Below are positions 41,287 through 50,936 of a DNA stretch of 64,000 bases, piece after piece (position 1 is the first letter of the stretch; the number at the start of each line of letters is the position of its first letter). Source of the stretch: Muriicola marianensis (GTDB lineage: Bacteria; Bacteroidota; Bacteroidia; Flavobacteriales; Flavobacteriaceae); contig NZ_BMFH01000001.1 of assembly GCF_014638095.1 (NCBI RefSeq), positions 1,869,227 to 1,933,226 on the forward strand, given 5' to 3'. The notes under the pieces are model-generated. The model was not told the origin of the DNA. It ran no database searches and worked only from the letters and a program-made list of their open reading frames with translations. Made by a program: the position numbers and the translations under genes.

Positions 41287-43443
41287 TTAATCTTTAAATT
41301 CCTTTAAAACCTTCTGATTGGGCAATGTATCATATCCCATATTGTAGAAGGTAAAAGCAAAGATATCGGCGTATTCCTCAATGGTCTTGCTGACAGGTTT
41401 TCCTGCGCCGTGACCCGCATTGGTCTCAATACGGATCAGGGTAGGATTGTCTCCTGTCTGAAATTCCTGGAGGGTAGCGGCAAACTTGAAACTGTGAGCC
41501 GGAACCACCCTGTCATCGTGGTCGCCTGTGGTCACCAGGGTTGCAGGATAGGACGTGCCTGGTTTTACATTGTGAACAGGGGAATACCCCTTGAGGTACT
41601 CAAACATTTCAGGACTGTCTTCGGAGGTCCCGTAGTCGTAAGACCAACCAGCACCAGCAGTAAAGGTGTGATATCTCAACATGTCTAATACTCCCACAGC
41701 AGGGAGGGCCACCTTCATAAGATCAGGCCGCTGGGTCATGGTTGCACCCACGAGAAGACCCCCATTAGACCCCCCGCGAATGGCCAGGAAATCAGAAGAG
41801 GTGTAATTATTCTCAATGAGGTATTCTCCCGCTGCTATAAAATCGTCGAAGACGTTCTGTTTCTGCATCTGGGTACCGGCATCGTGCCATTTCTTGCCGT
41901 ATTCTCCGCCTCCCCTGAGATTAGGTACAGCGTATACGCCGCCCTGCTCCATCCAGATGGCATTCACCACGCTGAAGGAAGGGGTAAGGCTTATATTGAA
42001 TCCGCCGTAACCATAAAGGATGGTGGGGTTCTTTCCATTGCGCTCAAGTCCCTTCTTGTAGGTGATGATCATGGGCACCTTAGTTCCGTCCTTTGAAGTG
42101 TAGAAGACCTGTTCGGACTCATAATTGTCGGGATTGAAGTCGATCTCAGGTTTCCAGTAGACCTCGTATTCCCCTGACTTGGGATCGAACTTGTAAATAG
42201 AGCTCGGGGTGTTGTAGTTGGTGAAGGAGAAATAGAGGATTTCTTCTTCCTTCTTTCCTCCGAATCCTCCGGCACTTCCGATCCCCGGCAGTTCTACTTC
42301 CCGAATGAGGTTCCCGCTGTAGTCGTACTGCATCACTTTGGAAATGGCATCGACCATATACTCTGCAAAAATATACCCCCCTCCCGTATTGGTGCTAAGG
42401 ACGTTTTCCGTTTCAGGGATAAGGTCTTTCCATTGATCCGGAGTGGGATTCGAGGCATCTACGGTGACCACTTTTTCATTGGGTGCATTCCTGTTGGTCT
42501 GTATAAACAGGGTAGACCCGTCATTGTCGATCACGTAGCTGTCAGAATCCGTATCGTCAAGCACTGTTATAAACAGAGCGTTGGGATCCGTCAGGTCGCG
42601 GATTAGCATCTTATTCCCGGAAGTAGTGGTCCTTGGATAGAGGATAAGATAGCGTTCATCCTCCGTTACGCTCGCCGAAATATACCTGTGCTTTTCTGCA
42701 AGGGTACCACCGTAAACCAACTGGTCCTGGGCCTGAGGAGTTCCCATTTTGTGGTAATACACTTTGTGCTGGTCTGTTTTGGCAGACAATTCACTCCCTT
42801 TGGGCTTGTCATAGCTAGAGTAATAGAATCCTTCATTGCCCTTCCAGGCTAACCCGCTGAATTTGATATCGACGAGGGTGTCTTCGAGGATCTCCATGCT
42901 GTTCACATCCAGGACAATGGCCTTCCTCCAGTCGCTCCCTCCTTCTGAGATAAGGTAGGTAGCCAGGGAACCGTCCTTGCTAAAACTAAGGCCGGCAAGG
43001 GAAGTAGTTCCGTCCTCCGAGAAGGTATTGGGATCGAGAAACACCTCTTCCTCTCCTCCGTCTTTTTTCCTGTAGACTACGCTCTGATTCTGCAGGCCGT
43101 CATTTTTGTAGTAGTAGGTGTAGTCCCCTTCTTTGAATGGGGCGCTGAGTTTTTCGTAATTCCAAAGTTTCTCCAGCCTGTTCTTGAGGTCCTCCCTGAA
43201 TGGGATCTTTTCGAGATATCCGAAGGTCACCTGATTCTGTGCGGTCACCCAGGCTTCGGTTTCCGAACTCATGTCGTCTTCCAGCCATCGATAGGGATCC
43301 GGTACGTCTACCCCGAAATAGGTGTCCACACTGTCCACTTTTTCTGTCTGAGGATAGTTCACTGCGAGTCGTTCTGCTTTGTTTTCTTGTTTGCAGGCCA
43401 CAAAGGTAGTAAGCGCGGCCAGGACAAAGGCGATTTTCTTCAT
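41287..43443 (-). CDS. Prolyl oligopeptidase family serine peptidase, lipoprotein
   Basis: The 718-residue protein has a lipobox (TTFVAC, Cys17), a seven-bladed propeller (about 80-430) and a C-terminal alpha/beta hydrolase with catalytic Ser in [11 protein letters not shown], Asp in [10 protein letters not shown] and His in NAGHGAGKP. The sequence resembles post-proline-cleaving S9A enzymes ([27 protein letters not shown]). It should cut short peptides after proline, in the periplasm or at the cell surface. ATG 43443 is chosen because it starts the signal; a GTG/other start 9 bases earlier exists. Confidence 0.93.
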   Translation of the reverse strand: MKKIAFVLAALTTFVACKQENKAERLAVNYPQTEKVDSVDTYFGVDVPDPYRWLEDDMSSETEAWVTAQNQVTFGYLEKIPFREDLKNRLEKLWNYEKLSAPFKEGDYTYYYKNDGLQNQSVVYRKKDGGEEEVFLDPNTFSEDGTTSLAGLSFSKDGSLATYLISEGGSDWRKAIVLDVNSMEILEDTLVDIKFSGLAWKGNEGFYYSSYDKPKGSELSAKTDQHKVYYHKMGTPQAQDQLVYGGTLAEKHRYISASVTEDERYLILYPRTTTSGNKMLIRDLTDPNALFITVLDDTDSDSYVIDNDGSTLFIQTNRNAPNEKVVTVDASNPTPDQWKDLIPETENVLSTNTGGGYIFAEYMVDAISKVMQYDYSGNLIREVELPGIGSAGGFGGKKEEEILYFSFTNYNTPSSIYKFDPKSGEYEVYWKPEIDFNPDNYESEQVFYTSKDGTKVPMIITYKKGLERNGKNPTILYGYGGFNISLTPSFSVVNAIWMEQGGVYAVPNLRGGGEYGKKWHDAGTQMQKQNVFDDFIAAGEYLIENNYTSSDFLAIRGGSNGGLLVGATMTQRPDLMKVALPAVGVLDMLRYHTFTAGAGWSYDYGTSEDSPEMFEYLKGYSPVHNVKPGTSYPATLVTTGDHDDRVVPAHSFKFAATLQEFQTGDNPTLIRIETNAGHGAGKPVSKTIEEYADIFAFTFYNMGYDTLPNQKVLKEFKD

Positions 43444-43518
43444 AGGGTTCAAAAATTTGACCCTAAAAATACCTTAATTTCTCCTGTAACGGTAGAGGAA
43501 ACGGGCTTTTAACAGAAA

Positions 43519-44523
43519 TTAAACAACCTTCCCGGCGAGCAGGTTTTTGCTGACCAGATACTCGGCGATCTGAATGGCATTGGTGGCTGCTCCTTTCCGC
43601 AAGTTGTCTGCTACGATCCACATATTCAGGGAGTTGGGGAGTGATTCATCCCTTCTTATCCTGCCTACAAATACGTCATCCTTATCATGGGCGTACAGGG
43701 GCATGGGATAGGTATTGGTATCCGGGTTGTCCTGCACAACGACTCCGGGTGTCTCACTGAGTAGTTTTCTCACCTCCCCGAGATCGAAGTCTTTCTCGAA
43801 GGTGACATTGACGGCTTCTGAATGCCCTCCGGATGTAGGAATCCGAACGGCTGTGGCAGTAACGGAAAAACTATCGTCTCCAAGGATCTTTCTGGGTTCT
43901 TTGGCGAGTTTCATCTCCTCTTTGGTATACCCGTTGTCAAGGAAAACATCACAATGGGGCAGGGCGTTTCTGTGGATGGCATAAGGATAGGCCATCTCCC
44001 CTTTGGTTCCCTCCATCTCGTTCTCCATTTGCTTTACAGCCTTAACCCCGGTACCGCTTACCGATTGATAGGTAGATACCACTACACGTTTCATCCGGTA
44101 GGCCTTATGCAGGGGTGCCAGCACCATCACCAGCTGTATGGTGGAACAGTTGGGGTTCGCTATGATCTTGTCTTTTTCAGTCAGTTCATGGGCATTGATC
44201 TCAGGGACGACGAGCTTGATCGCAGGATCCATACGCCAGGCTGAAGAATTGTCAACCACGGTGGTCCCTGCCTGAGCAAACCTGGGCGCCCATTGGAGGG
44301 AGGTTTCTCCTCCCGCAGAAAAGATAGCCAGGTCCGGAGCTTCTGCCACCGCTTCCTCAAGGGTGATGACCGTATGGGGCTCCCCTTTAAACATCAGGGT
44401 TTTGCCTTTAGACTTCTCAGAGGCGACAACCAGTAATTCCGAGATCGGGAAATTTCTTTCGGCCAGGACTTTTAGCATTACTTCCCCGACCATGCCTGTG
44501 GCTCCTACTACAGCTACTTTCAT
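43519..44523 (-). CDS. asd: Aspartate-semialdehyde dehydrogenase
   Basis: The 334-residue enzyme has the NADP loop AVVGATGMVGEVML, catalytic Cys126 in NPNCST and His in TSGGHSEAV, at normal length. It reduces aspartyl phosphate to aspartate semialdehyde for lysine, threonine, methionine and diaminopimelate. It is a single gene next to alr on the same strand, so cell-wall precursor genes lie together here. Confidence 0.96.
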   Translation of the reverse strand: MKVAVVGATGMVGEVMLKVLAERNFPISELLVVASEKSKGKTLMFKGEPHTVITLEEAVAEAPDLAIFSAGGETSLQWAPRFAQAGTTVVDNSSAWRMDPAIKLVVPEINAHELTEKDKIIANPNCSTIQLVMVLAPLHKAYRMKRVVVSTYQSVSGTGVKAVKQMENEMEGTKGEMAYPYAIHRNALPHCDVFLDNGYTKEEMKLAKEPRKILGDDSFSVTATAVRIPTSGGHSEAVNVTFEKDFDLGEVRKLLSETPGVVVQDNPDTNTYPMPLYAHDKDDVFVGRIRRDESLPNSLNMWIVADNLRKGAATNAIQIAEYLVSKNLLAGKVV

Positions 44524-44632
44524 CAGTATACGATTAAAAACGGTTCAAAGGTACAGCAAAGCCCTATACACCACAAGGAAGCAGAATGTATTTATAAAAA
44601 TATCACATTGTGTTATAAATAAAACAAAAATA

Positions 44633-44663
44633 CCCCCTGCAGTCTTGCGAAACTTGCAGGGGG
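44633..44663 (-). terminator. Rho-independent terminator after alr
   Basis: A 9-bp stem CCCCCTGCA/TGCAGGGGG with a 13-base loop; the minus side continues into a T-rich run. It lies 37 bases after the alr stop. Confidence 0.75.
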
Positions 44664-44700
44664 GTTAGTGTTAATTAAATAGTGTAGCGGATGACCCCTG

Positions 44701-45819
44701 CTACCCGGGGTTACGATCTTTATAAATGCGTTTTACACGGGGAGAGATCCCGGTGAGCAATTCATAGGAAATGGTACCTGCATAAGACGCGAACTCGTCG
44801 GCGCTCTGCCCCTTCCCGAACAGGATCACTTCGTCCCCTTCCTTACAGTCGATCTCTGTCACGTCTATCATCAGCATGTCCATACAGACATTACCTATGA
44901 TGGGAGCACGTTTACCTTTTACAATAACAAAGGCCTTACCCTGTCCGTAATGCCTGCCTATTCCGTCGGCGTGTCCCAGAGGGAGGGTGGCGGTGGTTTT
45001 GTATCCTTCAGCGCGAAAGGCCCTGTTATACCCTACTGTTTCCCCCGGTTCGATCCGGTGAAGCTGGGAGATGACCGTCTTCAGCGAAACCACAGGCTTA
45101 AGTTCCGGATCAAAGCGGGGATCATTTCCGTATCCGTAGATCCCAATCCCACTCCTGACCATGTCCCACTGGGCTTCCGGATAATTGAGTATCCCGGAAG
45201 TATTCAGCAGGTGTTTTATTGGGATAGGACCCAGGGCCTTTTCCGCTTCCTGGACGATCCGCCTGAACATTGCGATCTGTCTTTCCGTAAAATCCCGCTC
45301 ATCCAGATCTTCAGAGGCTCCCAGGTGAGACAGGATCCCCTTGACTGAAAGGACCTCGGATTCCCCCATCTCCTCCCGGATAAATCTCACGTCGTTTTCC
45401 CAAAAGCCCAGCCTGTTGAGCCCTGTATTGAATTTGAGGTGGACGGGATATCCCTTTTGTCCTTCCCTTCGAGCTATTTCATGAAACCCCTTTAATATGC
45501 GGGGACTGTAAAGGCTGGGTTCCAGATTATGGGTGATGATCTCCTCAAAATTACCTTCCTGGGGATGTAGTACAAGAATTGGCAGTGTAATTCCTCCTTT
45601 GCGCAAGGCGACCCCTTCAGAGGCGTAGGCCACTGCCAGGGCATCCACCCCTAGGGAAACCAGTTTGCGGGCTATGGCCACGGCATCGCTCCCGTATCCT
45701 GATGCTTTTACCACGGCCATGAATTTTGTGGCGGGCCTGATCCGGGATCTCAAATAGCGATAATTGTGCTCCAGTGCCCCCAGGTCTATTTCGAGGACCG
45801 TCTCGTGAATGTCAGGCAT
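44701..45819 (-). CDS. alr: Alanine racemase
   Basis: The 372-residue enzyme has the PLP lysine Lys38 in MAVVKASGYGSD, the RSGIGIYGYG strand and GYNRAFRAEGYKTTATLPLG from the barrel-sheet junction, with GNVCMDMLMIDV near the end. It makes D-alanine for peptidoglycan. The proline-containing N-terminus and length are normal. It is followed by a terminator. Confidence 0.96.
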   Translation of the reverse strand: MPDIHETVLEIDLGALEHNYRYLRSRIRPATKFMAVVKASGYGSDAVAIARKLVSLGVDALAVAYASEGVALRKGGITLPILVLHPQEGNFEEIITHNLEPSLYSPRILKGFHEIARREGQKGYPVHLKFNTGLNRLGFWENDVRFIREEMGESEVLSVKGILSHLGASEDLDERDFTERQIAMFRRIVQEAEKALGPIPIKHLLNTSGILNYPEAQWDMVRSGIGIYGYGNDPRFDPELKPVVSLKTVISQLHRIEPGETVGYNRAFRAEGYKTTATLPLGHADGIGRHYGQGKAFVIVKGKRAPIIGNVCMDMLMIDVTEIDCKEGDEVILFGKGQSADEFASYAGTISYELLTGISPRVKRIYKDRNPG

Positions 45820-45894
45820 AGGGATGTTGATGTTGATGGGAAGGCATATGTATTCAATACGGTTTGTCCCTATAGATTCCGGGGGGTATCAAGA

Positions 45895-46551
45895 TTATTT
45901 TCGTTTCGATTTCTTATCTGCTGAGGAAGGCTCAAGAACTTCTTCGGACTCTACTTCCATGGCGTTCACCTTCTCCCTGAGCATGGCCTTATAGAAGGCG
46001 GCCCGACTCAGTGGTTCGTACTCCTCGGTCTCTCCCAGCAGCACCAGGCTGTCGTTATCCGATTTCCTGAAACTGTAATTGGCCAGGTTACCCGTTCGAG
46101 TACATACCGCATGTACCTTGGTGACGTATTCCGCTGTGGCCATCAGGGCCGGCATCGGTCCGAAGGGGTTGCCTTTAAAATCCATGTCGAGCCCGGCAAC
46201 CACCACCCGCACGCCTTTATTGGCCAGTTCGTTGCAAACAGAGACGATCTCATCGTCGAAGAACTGCGCCTCGTCTATGCCCACCACATCACAGTCTTCC
46301 GCCAGCTTGCGGATATGCCCGGCGGTAGGAACAGGGGTAGACCTGATCTCGTTTTCATCGTGAGAGACAACTCGTTCATCACTGTATCGGGTATCGATGA
46401 TCGGCTTGAAGATCTCCACTTTCTGCTTGGCAAATTTGGCCCGTTTCAACCTCCTGATAAGCTCCTCTGTCTTGCCCGAAAACATGGACCCGCTGATCAC
46501 TTCTATCCACCCAAATTGTTCTTTATGATTAACAGTGTTTTCGAGAAACAT
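45895..46551 (-). CDS. tdk: Thymidine kinase
   Basis: The 218-residue enzyme has the ATP loop ISGSMFSGKTEELIRR, VGIDEAQFFDDE and GLDMDFKGNPFGPMP, as in type II thymidine kinases. Of the four zinc-binding cysteines of the usual lasso domain only one remains (AVCTRTGNLANYSF); the others are replaced, so the structural zinc is probably absent. The C-terminal tail (about 195-218) is charged. It salvages thymidine to dTMP. Divergent from the gene at 46655. Confidence 0.95.
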   Translation of the reverse strand: MFLENTVNHKEQFGWIEVISGSMFSGKTEELIRRLKRAKFAKQKVEIFKPIIDTRYSDERVVSHDENEIRSTPVPTAGHIRKLAEDCDVVGIDEAQFFDDEIVSVCNELANKGVRVVVAGLDMDFKGNPFGPMPALMATAEYVTKVHAVCTRTGNLANYSFRKSDNDSLVLLGETEEYEPLSRAAFYKAMLREKVNAMEVESEEVLEPSSADKKSKRK

Positions 46552-46654
46552 TTTGTAATTTTAGACGAAATACGGGGTTTCCTCCGTTACTATCAAAGAC
46601 AGTATAAAAGTATTAAAAAAGACAGACCTTTACAGGGATGAAAATCAAAAAGAA

Positions 46655-47341
46655 ATGAAGAGGAAACTGAAAGAGGAGTTGGTGAAATTGTCTACCGAGA
46701 TCATTACCTCTCAGGAACCAAAGGATATTCCTGAGCTCTATGAGGCGGCCAAGAACCTGTATGAGAAACTGGCTGTCCTTAAATTTATCGAAGAAAAACT
46801 CAGCGACGTAGAGATCGATATCTCAAAGAACGCCATCGCATCCAAGTTCGAGAAGATGGCAAGTGCTGTGATGGAAGGCAACAGGTCCGTACCCGAGAGC
46901 AACCCTCACGAAGAAGATATTGTGACCCCGGGAATCGACACCATCAAGGACATGGTCTCAGAAATGCCCAAGGACCTGCATATAGAACAGCTCTTTGCAG
47001 AATTCGTGGCCAAGGCCGAGGTGATCAAGAACGATGTCAAAGAGGTTACGCCAGACCTGAAGGACACTCCTAAACAGGAGCGATCCAAATCCCTGAATGA
47101 TAAGCTGACCACCAAAGAGATCGTGATCGGCCTCAATGACCGTCTGGCCTTTGTCAAGCATCTCTTTAATGACAGCACAGAGGAATTCAACCGGGTACTT
47201 TCCCAGTTGAATACGATTGATACGGAAGACCGCTCAGTGGCATTTATCGAGAACATGGTGAAGCCCGAGTACAACAACTGGAAAGGAAAGGAAGAATACG
47301 CTTCCCGTTTTATGGCATTGATCAACCGCAGGTTTTCCTGA
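46655..47341 (+). CDS. Conserved helical protein of unknown function
   Basis: The 228-residue protein is highly charged and helical, with MKRKLKEELVKLSTEII, long amphipathic stretches and a C-terminal NWKGKEEYASRFMALINRRF. No signal or membrane helix. I recall similar proteins in Flavobacteriaceae but no function. It is followed by a terminator and then rsmI. Confidence 0.75.
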   Translation: MKRKLKEELVKLSTEIITSQEPKDIPELYEAAKNLYEKLAVLKFIEEKLSDVEIDISKNAIASKFEKMASAVMEGNRSVPESNPHEEDIVTPGIDTIKDMVSEMPKDLHIEQLFAEFVAKAEVIKNDVKEVTPDLKDTPKQERSKSLNDKLTTKEIVIGLNDRLAFVKHLFNDSTEEFNRVLSQLNTIDTEDRSVAFIENMVKPEYNNWKGKEEYASRFMALINRRFS

Positions 47342-47367
47342 TTACATGTTTGAACAATATTAAAAAG

Positions 47368-47397
47368 AGCCGAAAGTCTATAAACTGCCTTTCGGCT
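47368..47397 (+). terminator. Rho-independent terminator
   Basis: A 9-bp stem AGCCGAAAG/CTTTCGGCT with a 12-base loop precedes a T-rich run, 27 bases after the helical-protein gene. Confidence 0.8.
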
Positions 47398-47420
47398 TCT
47401 TAGTTTAATGCAGTGTCCCT

Positions 47421-48092
47421 ATGGCAACTTTATTTTTAGTACCCACGCCCATTGGCAATCTGGATGACATGACGCAGCGGGCGATACAAGTGCTCCGTGA
47501 GTCGGACCTCATACTTGCCGAAGATACACGCACAAGCGGGAAGCTCCTGAATCACTTCGGCATCAGTACGCCCATGCAGGCCTACCACATGCACAATGAA
47601 CACAAGGTCACGGACAGGCTCATTGACCGGTTGAAGGCAGGAGAGTCCATGGCCCTGATCTCCGATGCCGGTACCCCCGGGATCTCAGATCCCGGATTTT
47701 TCCTTACTCGGGCTTGTATAGAGGCAGGCGTCCCCGTTCAGTCATTACCGGGAGCTACTGCCCTGATCCCGGCCCTTGTAAATAGCGGACTTCCTTCTGA
47801 ACGATTCACCTTTGAAGGGTTTCTGCCCCTTAAAAAAGGAAGGCAGACCCGTTTAAAAGAACTGGCCGAAGAGACCCGTACCATGATCTTTTACGAATCG
47901 CCCCACAAACTCCTCAAAACCCTGGATCATTTTATAGAGACCTTTGGCCCTGACCGGCCCGCCTCCATTTCCAGGGAACTCACCAAGGTATTCGAGGAAA
48001 CGGTAAGAGGATCCCTGACAGAGTTGAAAGAATATTACAGTCAGAACCCCCTCAAGGGAGAGTTCGTCCTCGTGGTAGGGGGTAAAAAATAG
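47421..48092 (+). CDS. rsmI: 16S rRNA (cytidine1402-2'-O)-methyltransferase
   Basis: The 223-residue SAM-dependent enzyme has the RsmI pattern: LVPTPIGNLDDMTQRA, AEDTRTSGKLLN, LISDAGTPGISDPGF, SLPGATALIPALVNSGL and FYESPHKLLKTL. It methylates the ribose of C1402 in the decoding centre. It is short of the C-terminal helical extension found in E. coli, as in other Bacteroidota. Confidence 0.95.
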   Translation: MATLFLVPTPIGNLDDMTQRAIQVLRESDLILAEDTRTSGKLLNHFGISTPMQAYHMHNEHKVTDRLIDRLKAGESMALISDAGTPGISDPGFFLTRACIEAGVPVQSLPGATALIPALVNSGLPSERFTFEGFLPLKKGRQTRLKELAEETRTMIFYESPHKLLKTLDHFIETFGPDRPASISRELTKVFEETVRGSLTELKEYYSQNPLKGEFVLVVGGKK

Positions 48093-48130
48093 TTGCCTCC
48101 CCTGTTGCTAAAAGTTGTATTTTTTCAGGC

Positions 48131-49255
48131 ATGATCATGCCCTGGCTTATTACCCTCCTGACCGTTGTATCGGTATTCTTTCTGGATCGATGGGAAAACA
48201 AATATATCAGGTCGCTTTTCGATTGGGTGCCGGCCATTCTATTGGCTTATATTATCCCGGCAATCATCAGCCACCTCGGCGGGGTCGACTATTCCCAGGA
48301 TGAGATTCACGATTTTAGCAGGGACTACTTTATTCCATTGGCCATCGTTGCCGTGATGAGCAGCCTGTCCCTCGGACAGCTGAGGTCTATTGGCTGGAAA
48401 CCCATCCTCCTTTTTGTCAGCGGTTCTTTTTTTATAGCCCTGTTCCCCGTCCTTCCCGCATTCCTGCTCCCTGAATCCGACCTCGTGACCCAGACGCTTA
48501 TCTCAGAGGGGTACTGGAAGGGGATTCCTCCCATCGTCGGAGGATGGATAGGCGGGAGTACGAGTCAGCTCGTACTGAAGGAGCTCGTGGAGTGCCCAGA
48601 ATCGATCTTCCTCTCCGTTTTGGTCATGGACAATATCCTGGTCAATATCTGGACCATCCTCATGTTCCAGTCCATCAAAGGGAGCAATGCTCTGAATACC
48701 TTTTTCAGGATCACCGATAGAGGGATCCCAGAAAGCCTGAGGATGAACAGGATGAAGACGATCAGGCCCTGGCTTACGTTTGTGCTGCTCCTGGGAACCG
48801 TTATACTGGTCAATCAGTTTGTCTACAGTTTTATCGGGAAGGTGATTCTGCTTTCCATTATAGGGCTTGCCGTCAGTAATCTCTGGCCCCGGTGGAATTT
48901 TCAGTTTGCCCTCAAGGCAGGTGCCATACTTATCCTGATCGTTATGGCTGTCCTCGGTTTGAAACTCCAGTTCGCCACTCTCGGCTTCAACACCTCCTTT
49001 CTGGGCTTTATGGTGATCTGGCTGGGGGGTCATTTCATCTTTACTGTAATCATCGCCAAATTGCTGAATGTGAACATGGCCTGGGTGCCTATTGCGAGTA
49101 TGGCCAATGTGGGAGGCATCGCTACGGCCCCCGCGGTTACAGCAGCTTATGAGAAGAAATGGATGCCCCATGCCGTGGTCCTGGCCATCCTCAGTATGGC
49201 GACCGGGACATTCTGGGGGATGCTGACGATCTATTTATTGAAGATATCTTTTTAA
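48131..49255 (+). CDS. DUF819 family membrane protein
   Basis: The 374-residue protein has about ten hydrophobic helices and the DUF819 (YjcL) pattern: WKPILLFVSGSFFIALFP, GGWIGGSTSQLV and MANVGGIATAPAVTAAY. It is a probable carrier or channel of unknown substrate. The start ATG at 48131 is followed by a second two codons later. It is co-directional with rsmI, 38 bases apart. Confidence 0.85.
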   Translation: MIMPWLITLLTVVSVFFLDRWENKYIRSLFDWVPAILLAYIIPAIISHLGGVDYSQDEIHDFSRDYFIPLAIVAVMSSLSLGQLRSIGWKPILLFVSGSFFIALFPVLPAFLLPESDLVTQTLISEGYWKGIPPIVGGWIGGSTSQLVLKELVECPESIFLSVLVMDNILVNIWTILMFQSIKGSNALNTFFRITDRGIPESLRMNRMKTIRPWLTFVLLLGTVILVNQFVYSFIGKVILLSIIGLAVSNLWPRWNFQFALKAGAILILIVMAVLGLKLQFATLGFNTSFLGFMVIWLGGHFIFTVIIAKLLNVNMAWVPIASMANVGGIATAPAVTAAYEKKWMPHAVVLAILSMATGTFWGMLTIYLLKISF

Positions 49256-49270
49256 AATGTAAGTAAAGCT

Positions 49271-49741
49271 TCAATCAAAACGGGATCTTGGAGCGTATTT
49301 AAAGCTCCGATTCCCAAAGTTTATCGAAATAGTATCCCTCAGGATACGGGATTTTCTTTCGGCCATATCCATATTTTCTAAAGACAGAAAGTGGAAATAT
49401 TCCTTCCTATTATTCGATTCCCTTCCGGAATTTTCTTCTGATAGAGGGATTGGTCCAAATTCTTTTGAAATTACCTTCCCATAGGTTTCGAAGGCGTATT
49501 TTTTATTAAGCCATAAAATTACGCTCAGTGATCTGGGGCTTTTTACCCGGTCCCGGAAATAACCGCAACTGATTAAAATTGTGTCATTTTCGATCAAATT
49601 AACAACATCAAAATCGCCCAGAATTCGGGGGATATAATTATTTGAGTCTGTATATCGATAAACAATCCTACCATCATCAAAACGGAATGACTTGCATGAG
49701 ATAGCGGTCAGGAGGATCAGAAAGAGTGCGGCTTTCTTCAT
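49271..49741 (-). CDS. Hypothetical lipoprotein
   Basis: The 156-residue product has a lipobox (LLTAISC, Cys16) and then a beta-rich domain (IVYRYTDSNNYIPRILG, ILISCGYFRDRVKSPRSLSV). I do not recognise a family. The frame continues to 49789, overlapping the next gene, so ATG 49741 with its signal is preferred. Confidence 0.65.
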   Translation of the reverse strand: MKKAALFLILLTAISCKSFRFDDGRIVYRYTDSNNYIPRILGDFDVVNLIENDTILISCGYFRDRVKSPRSLSVILWLNKKYAFETYGKVISKEFGPIPLSEENSGRESNNRKEYFHFLSLENMDMAERKSRILRDTISINFGNRSFKYAPRSRFD

Positions 49742-49752
49742 ACTTCCCCTGC

Positions 49753-50355
49753 CTAATACAGATGTCCGTCGTGTTTCCCCTTTTCCCATCCGTGTTTGCC
49801 CAGGTACTGCTCCGCACTTTCTACCGCCCCTGATTCAATGGTAGTAGCCATGGAATCATTCCATCGGTTGAGGTAGCCGAAGAGGGAGATGACCCCCAGC
49901 ATTTCTACGATCTCCCCTTCTTCCCAGTGCTGGTAGAGCTTCTTTTTTATTTGGTCATCTACCTGGTTGGGCACCTGTGAAGCAGCCAGGGAAAAGTCGA
50001 GCGCAGCCCTCTCTGCTTCAGAGAAGGCCGGGTGCGTCCTGTATTCCCAGATATGGTCTAATTGCTCCTGTTCTGCCCCGTAACGCTCAGCGGCCCGGAT
50101 GGCATGCGCCTGGCAATACCGGCAACCGGTGGCATTGCTGCTCACCCAGGCGATCATGCGCTTGAGGGCTGAAGTGACCCTGCCCTTGTTTTCCATCACG
50201 GCCTTGTTCAGTTCGATAAATGCCTTGGAGATGGCAGGCCGGTGCTGCATGGTAAGGATGGAATTGGGGCAAAACCCCAGGGTTTCGTTGAAGAATTCTG
50301 CGAGTTTTCGCGTTTCAGAATCGTGTTCCGGCGGGAGGGGATTAACCAATGGCAT
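49753..50355 (-). CDS. AhpD-like carboxymuconolactone decarboxylase-family protein
   Basis: The 200-residue protein has the CxxC pair in GCRYCQAHAIRAAE, the centre of AhpD-like peroxidase domains, and VSLFGYLNRWNDS late in the sequence, as in peroxidase-related (YciW/CMD) proteins. It probably reduces peroxides or thiols, or is a redox partner. No alkyl hydroperoxide reductase is adjacent. It is the upstream neighbour of the lipoprotein gene, 11 bases away. Confidence 0.85.
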   Translation of the reverse strand: MPLVNPLPPEHDSETRKLAEFFNETLGFCPNSILTMQHRPAISKAFIELNKAVMENKGRVTSALKRMIAWVSSNATGCRYCQAHAIRAAERYGAEQEQLDHIWEYRTHPAFSEAERAALDFSLAASQVPNQVDDQIKKKLYQHWEEGEIVEMLGVISLFGYLNRWNDSMATTIESGAVESAEQYLGKHGWEKGKHDGHLY

Positions 50356-50430
50356 AGGACAGAGTTTAGCTTATTATTGTAATTTTGAGATCACAGGATA
50401 GACCATCACAAGAAACAAAAAAAACGGAGC

Positions 50431-50853
50431 ATGACAAATCATATCAGTACCCATTGGATAGGGGGAATGGCCTTTGAAAGCAACAATCCTTCGGGAATCG
50501 ACCTCAAGATCGATGCGGGGCCGGAAGATGGGGGTGAAGGTAAAGGATACAGGCCCAAGGCGCTTATGCTTACCTCCCTGGCAGGCTGCTCCGGTCTGGA
50601 TGTGGTGGGGATGATCGGGAAGATGAAGCTCGATGTGGATAAGTTTCATATCGAGATCTTTGCCGAGCTCACCGATGAGCACCCCAAGTATTACCACAAG
50701 GTACACCTCGAATATCACTTTTACGGAAAGGCCCTCGATGAAAAGAAGTTACAACGCGCTGTTGACCTTTCGGTAGATAAATACTGCGGGGTGATGGAGA
50801 TGTTCAGGAGGTTTGCCGAGGTCACGACAGAGAATATCTATCACAAGGAGTGA
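50431..50853 (+). CDS. OsmC-family peroxiredoxin-like protein
   Basis: The 140-residue protein has the OsmC fold with the two cysteines of the active site, Cys53 (AGCSGLD) and Cys119 (KYCGVMEM). It reduces organic hydroperoxides, usually induced by osmotic or oxidative stress. It is divergent from the AhpD-like gene, so thiol-peroxidase functions cluster here. Confidence 0.92.
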   Translation: MTNHISTHWIGGMAFESNNPSGIDLKIDAGPEDGGEGKGYRPKALMLTSLAGCSGLDVVGMIGKMKLDVDKFHIEIFAELTDEHPKYYHKVHLEYHFYGKALDEKKLQRAVDLSVDKYCGVMEMFRRFAEVTTENIYHKE

Positions 50854-50936
50854 GATCAACCTGCACAAAAATGATCGTTCCGCAAGGAAACTGCACAACC
50901 CTATAGTATCTTATGAAGGCCGAAGATATTTGTGAA

